From positions 1 to 20,446 of the forward strand of contig JANBTH010000332.1 of assembly GCA_027578815.1 (NCBI GenBank): a stretch of DNA of 20,446 nucleotides, written 5' to 3'. Within the stretch, counting starts at the first letter, position 1. Every line of letters begins with the position of its first letter. Positions 17,173 to 20,446 of this stretch are shown piece by piece. The notes under the pieces were generated by a model, which saw only the letters and a list, made by a program, of their open reading frames with translations, had not been told where the DNA came from and did not search any database. This DNA comes from Coemansia sp. RSA 1804. Lineage: Eukaryota > Kickxellomycota > Kickxellomycetes > Kickxellales > Kickxellaceae. A program made the position numbers and the translations under genes.

Positions 17173-18540
17173 TTACAGGAGCTGGGAGTCAGAATTCTGC
17201 ACAAAGGACACAGACCTCTTTGCGTCAAAGAAAAGCTCGCTCGTTTCAAGCATATCGTCCTTTTGGATCTCATCGCGGCCGGAGATCTGCGCCATAACAT
17301 TAGCTGGAGTCAGGAGCTGGATGGCATAGCGCAATGAGGACTTTACTCCAACTTCAGCTGCATGGTCCAACGCCTCTGGCGAGAGCTTTAGACCCTCTGT
17401 CTTGGAGCGGATATCCAGGATGATCTGGATCTCGTTTTTCGTGTAGGGCGTTGTGCGCACAATGAGCATGCGGTCCAGCAGATCGCGCGGAACGCCATGA
17501 GGCGCACGCAGGTCCTCGGTACCGCGGATTGTGCAGAGTCCGCGATTCGATGCAAGCACAACAATCGGCGAGATGTTCGACTCCAGCGCGCGGTTGAGAT
17601 ATGTAAAGCATTCAATGTCCAACATATGAACCTCGTCAATAAACAACACGCCCGGCACAAGCTCAGCTGTTCCTTGCTCTACATACTTGTTAACAGCCCT
17701 GTTTATCTCGGTGCGCATCTTGTCTGTAATCTCAGTCTTGCGGGGCTTCATTAGCTGGCTCATCATTGAGACAATATCCTGACCGCCCTGGGGCCTTGCA
17801 TTTGCGACATCCAGATCGTGCAGAGTGACATCCTGGACAACTTCGCGCTTCTTGTGAACATCGCCCTTCGGCAACGGCACATACTCATCGGCTTCCAGAT
17901 CATATTCTGTTGCATACGCATCTGACCGACCAACACGCTTAACTGAGCCCGTGTTTACCTCAATGTAAATCACATCGCCAGTAGAGACTTTCTCCTTGAG
18001 CAGACTCTCATAGATGCTGGGATCAAGCCGCAGCTGCTTGGTTCCTTTTGCTGTCTTAAGCCCAATGACAACATTGGCAACCGTCTTTCCGTATCCGCCA
18101 AGTGGATTCTCTGTCTCTTCTGGCGTAACCTCTGTGACCTCGCCCTCATAAACTTCCTTGGTTTCTTTGACTCTCAGGCTGATTGCCCGACGGAAGCTTT
18201 CCATTAGCACCTCTGTTTTCTTAACCTCGCTTGAATACACCTCGCTTCCAGTCATCGGACAGAAGGGCACACGGGGTCCCAGTTCCTGCGATATTGCATA
18301 TGCAATAGCAGTTTTTCCTGTACCCGGCGCTCCAGCGAGCAATACGGCGCGTCCCGCAAAGCGCTTGCTTTTGATAAGATCCACGACAACGCCAGCAGCC
18401 TCACGCGCAGTTTCCTGGCCGACAAACCCGGCGGAAACCGGCTCTGCAGTGCCTTCCGGCTTTAGCCCCAGACCACGAATGTGCGAATGTGTGGCAACAC
18501 GCTGCTCCTTGCCTGCGCCCTTGACTTCTTCGATTTGCAT
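17173..18540 (-). CDS. RVB1: RuvB-like AAA+ ATPase 1 (pontin)
   Basis: This AAA+ ATPase forms a ring with RVB2 and acts in INO80, SWR1, the R2TP chaperone and (by homology) acetyltransferase assemblies. The product is 455 residues from the ATG at 18540-18538, matching the family N-terminus (M-x-I-EEVK, then HSHIRGLGL). An upstream GTG at 18555 is rejected as a start. Visible motifs are Walker A GAPGTGKT at 70-77, Walker B LFIDEVHML with D302/E303, sensor 1 ASNRG at 330-334, arginine finger R357 in DLLDRML, and sensor 2 R404 in SSLRYAIQLL. Domain II (about 120-290) carries the RVB-specific OB-fold insertion. The length is as expected (about 456-463) and all catalytic residues are present, so the protein looks active. 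It has a single exon. Confidence 0.97.
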   Translation of the reverse strand: MQIEEVKGAGKEQRVATHSHIRGLGLKPEGTAEPVSAGFVGQETAREAAGVVVDLIKSKRFAGRAVLLAGAPGTGKTAIAYAISQELGPRVPFCPMTGSEVYSSEVKKTEVLMESFRRAISLRVKETKEVYEGEVTEVTPEETENPLGGYGKTVANVVIGLKTAKGTKQLRLDPSIYESLLKEKVSTGDVIYIEVNTGSVKRVGRSDAYATEYDLEADEYVPLPKGDVHKKREVVQDVTLHDLDVANARPQGGQDIVSMMSQLMKPRKTEITDKMRTEINRAVNKYVEQGTAELVPGVLFIDEVHMLDIECFTYLNRALESNISPIVVLASNRGLCTIRGTEDLRAPHGVPRDLLDRMLIVRTTPYTKNEIQIILDIRSKTEGLKLSPEALDHAAEVGVKSSLRYAIQLLTPANVMAQISGRDEIQKDDMLETSELFFDAKRSVSFVQNSDSQLL

Positions 18541-19017
18541 TGCTAACGTTTCCACTGATTTGCAGGGCTATTGCTTGTATTGTTCTTGTGTTTAGTAGAG
18601 CTAATATTTGAAATTAAGGCAAGCGAATTACTCAGGGATGTAGACGATTACAAAGCAGCAGCCAGAATAAAACAAACAAATAGACAGACAGACAGACAGA
18701 CAAGGAAAAGTAGAGGAAGAGAGAACTGTTGAAGTTGTGAAAGTAGAGCTTGGAGCATTTTCTCCCCATGAAAAAAAAACACCAGCAGTGGAAATTAGAT
18801 CCGAAATGGATTTGAAACCAGATCTGATTGGATTATCGCTATTCAGGATGTGCTTACTGAAGTAGTGTGTATTTAGATCACTCGCCAAGACAACATGAAA
18901 AAAAAAAACAAAACAAACCCAGAAAATGAAAAACAAAACACGCTTTCTTTATAACTTTTTTCATTATTGCATTTGCTTTTGCATTGTCAAGATCTGCCTG
19001 TTTTCCGAATTGAACAG
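18541..19017. promoter_or_regulatory. Divergent promoter region, RVB1 / MAPR gene
   Basis: This 477-base region lies between divergent starts. It holds the AGAC tetranucleotide repeat listed separately, an A run of 11 at 18898-18908, and purine-rich plus-strand sequence around 18890-18950. No ORF with recognisable content was seen. Confidence 0.45.
18682..18702. repeat. AGAC tetranucleotide microsatellite
   Basis: Five perfect copies of AGAC plus one base lie within the RVB1/MAPR divergent region. It is likely length-variable between isolates. Confidence 0.85.
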
Positions 19018-19662
19018 ATGGCCGGAAGCAACCTACAGCAACGAAAGACTGCATCCACTAAGCAAGTCTCCGCGGACACATCAGCCGGACATGCGAATAT
19101 CCACAAAGGTGCTGTGGCAAGCGACCGAGGGAGTCGGCATGGCTGGTGGAGAATTGTTGCACGCATAGTAGTGACGCTACTAGGTCTTAGCGTATGTCTT
19201 TCGTATCTGATAACGGAGACGGCACTTTGGGGATACCAGAGCAAGTGGACAAACTGGCGCAACTTTGTACCGCGGAAGCAGCAAATCTTTTCGCAGCAGG
19301 AGCTGGCATTGTACGACGGCAGCAACCCCGACCTCCCGCTTCTTTTGGCTGTGGAGGGCGATGTGTACGATGTCACTGCTGGGAGGGGCTTCTACGGACG
19401 GGGCAGCGCATACAATATATTTGTTGGACGCGATGCGTCACGGGCGTTTGGCACAAACTGCCTTTCTAGCAAGGACCATCTGACGCACGACACGCGTGGG
19501 CTTACCGAAGCGGAGCTGGGCGGCATCAAGGGCTGGCACCGCTTTTTTGATAACCACCAAGAATACGTAAAGGTTGGGAGTGTGGTGCTTGATCCTATTG
19601 ACCCAGCAGCTCCAATACCACCACCATGCACAAACGCGGCACCAAAGCCAGGATCCAAGTAG
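19018..19662 (+). CDS. Membrane-anchored MAPR (cytochrome b5-like) protein, neuferricin type
   Basis: The product is 214 residues from the ATG at 19018; the frame upstream is open but has only a TTG. A basic, polar N-terminus (1-44) precedes one transmembrane helix (about 46-67), suggesting a signal-anchored protein of the endomembrane system. The cytochrome b5-like MAPR domain covers about 90-190: FSQQELALYDG, LAVEGDVYDVT, GRGSAYNIFVGRDASRAF, then a long loop to LTEAELGGIKGWHRFF and EYVKVGSV. Y132 in the AYNIFVGRD motif corresponds to the axial haem-ligand tyrosine of this family. The extended loop and W-x2-F pattern resemble neuferricin/CYB5D2 more than the shorter Dap1/PGRMC1. Haem binding is inferred. 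The tail is Pro-rich. Confidence 0.85.
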   Translation: MAGSNLQQRKTASTKQVSADTSAGHANIHKGAVASDRGSRHGWWRIVARIVVTLLGLSVCLSYLITETALWGYQSKWTNWRNFVPRKQQIFSQQELALYDGSNPDLPLLLAVEGDVYDVTAGRGFYGRGSAYNIFVGRDASRAFGTNCLSSKDHLTHDTRGLTEAELGGIKGWHRFFDNHQEYVKVGSVVLDPIDPAAPIPPPCTNAAPKPGSK

Positions 19663-20326
19663 CAAAAGTGTTATTTTAGTATTTATCTGGCATTTTTGCT
19701 CTCTTTGTCTTTTATTCATAAGCAAGTTGTTTCTTCGATTGACTAATTATTTATTAACTGTAACCAGACCACATCTTTTGGATGGAAAGACGATGTTGGA
19801 AGGCCGATGAAATACAGCGATCTAACAAATCCGGATGGCATGTTCGGTCATTGGCCATGGCACGTCAGCGATTACCAAGCTACTTTTATAGGTTGTTTAA
19901 ACAGGGGTCTGGGTTCTTGGCCTGTGCGGTTAAATAATTTATTTTTAATTATTACCTTAGCCAGACCAACCAAAGTATATGTGAAAGAGCAAGAGAAATA
20001 TGCGACTTGCCATTCCATTATACTCTACAAACCGGCGTAACATATGAGTAATCAAATGGAAAATCGATTTTGTATACTACGCGCGGCTATCCTTGAGAGT
20101 GTTTAACTTTCAATATCCATGATTTAATCATTTACATGTCTTGTGGCTGTCGTTCAATATCAACGGTGGTTCTAGACAAGGGTAAAAGGAGTATACGACA
20201 ATTGGTCTTTTTGTAATAAAGACTAATGTTAATTTACATGCCTTTTCTCATTTTCAAACGACTTGATAGTAGCATCTGGCTTCATTTCGTTACCGATACA
20301 TTTTCCATTTCAATTTCTATATTCTG
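19663..20326. other. Gene-poor AT-rich stretch
   Basis: This 664-base stretch lies after the MAPR stop and presumably starts with its 3' UTR. An ATG-started frame of 77 codons at 19807-20040 has no recognisable domain and is not supported as a gene. No tRNA, repeat or transposon end was found. Confidence 0.4.
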
Positions 20327-20446
20327 TCAGGCATTATTGCTGGTAATATTGTTTGCTCCAACAAGGAATATCTGAATTCTCTCTTTGTCAGTTATATCCT
20401 CCTTGTTGTTTAATCGTATATCTTCTTTAGATCGTGCTAAGCAGCC
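20327..20446 (-). CDS. Possible C-terminal fragment of a gene cut by the window edge
   Basis: From the right edge, one minus-strand frame reads 39 codons to a TGA at 20329-20327. It gives a polar peptide containing NNKEDITDKERIQIFLVG, which looks coding-like rather than random. It has no start codon in view and no family I recognise. A frame open for 39 codons can arise by chance, so this is tentative. Confidence 0.25.
   Translation of the reverse strand, partial: GCLARSKEDIRLNNKEDITDKERIQIFLVGANNITSNNA

Noticed and set aside
19807..20040. 77-codon ATG-started frame downstream of the MAPR gene
   Set aside because: No recognisable domain, AT-rich second half, and no support beyond an open frame.
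20160..20180. GGTTCTAGAC sequence resembling a tRNA B box
   Set aside because: No matching A box, acceptor stem or cloverleaf could be drawn around it.

Overview
The window is eukaryotic and almost certainly fungal nuclear DNA. The genes have ATG starts without Shine-Dalgarno sites. Each has its own intergenic spacer, and they are orthologues of typical eukaryotic housekeeping factors (NSA2, TAF4, V-ATPase subunit F, RVB1). Only one clear spliceosomal intron was found in ten complete genes. This intron-poor, compact layout, together with a YEATS2-type protein and a 7TM-RGS receptor, fits an early-diverging fungus such as a zoopagomycete or Kickxellomycotina. That lineage guess is an inference and was not tested.

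Layout, left to right. (1) A leucine-rich-repeat protein with a C-terminal Cys/His cluster, minus strand, 32-1669. (2) NSA2, a pre-60S ribosome assembly factor, minus, 2303-3085. (3) A CCDC174-like nuclear protein, plus, 3863-4774, sharing a 777-base divergent region with NSA2. (4) TAF4, the TFIID histone-fold subunit, plus, 5152-9507. (5) A YEATS2-like acyl-lysine reader with two putative zinc-binding modules and a C-terminal histone-fold-like end, plus, 9698-12772. (6) A seven-transmembrane protein with a C-terminal RGS domain interrupted by a long insert, plus, 13261-15162. (7) A pseudouridine-5'-phosphatase-like HAD hydrolase, minus, 15281-15988. (8) Vacuolar ATPase subunit F, plus, 16472-16951, split by a 120-nt intron. 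(9) RVB1/pontin AAA+ ATPase, minus, 17173-18540. (10) A membrane-anchored MAPR/neuferricin-like cytochrome b5-fold protein, plus, 19018-19662. The last 784 bases hold no gene I can support, except a possible truncated C-terminus on the minus strand at the right edge.

These genes do not form a single pathway. Three of the ten (TAF4, YEATS2-like, RVB1) belong to chromatin and transcription complexes, and TAF4 and YEATS2-like are tandem neighbours 190 bases apart. Ribosome biogenesis (NSA2), vacuolar acidification (VMA7), nucleotide salvage or repair (HAD), G-protein signalling (7TM-RGS) and haem/sterol-type membrane biology (MAPR) are each represented once. I see no rRNA, tRNA, CRISPR array, transposon or clear horizontally acquired segment.

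The most interesting items are the multidomain YEATS2-like protein in a fungal context, the 7TM-RGS receptor with its split RGS domain, and TAF4 with an RST-like segment.
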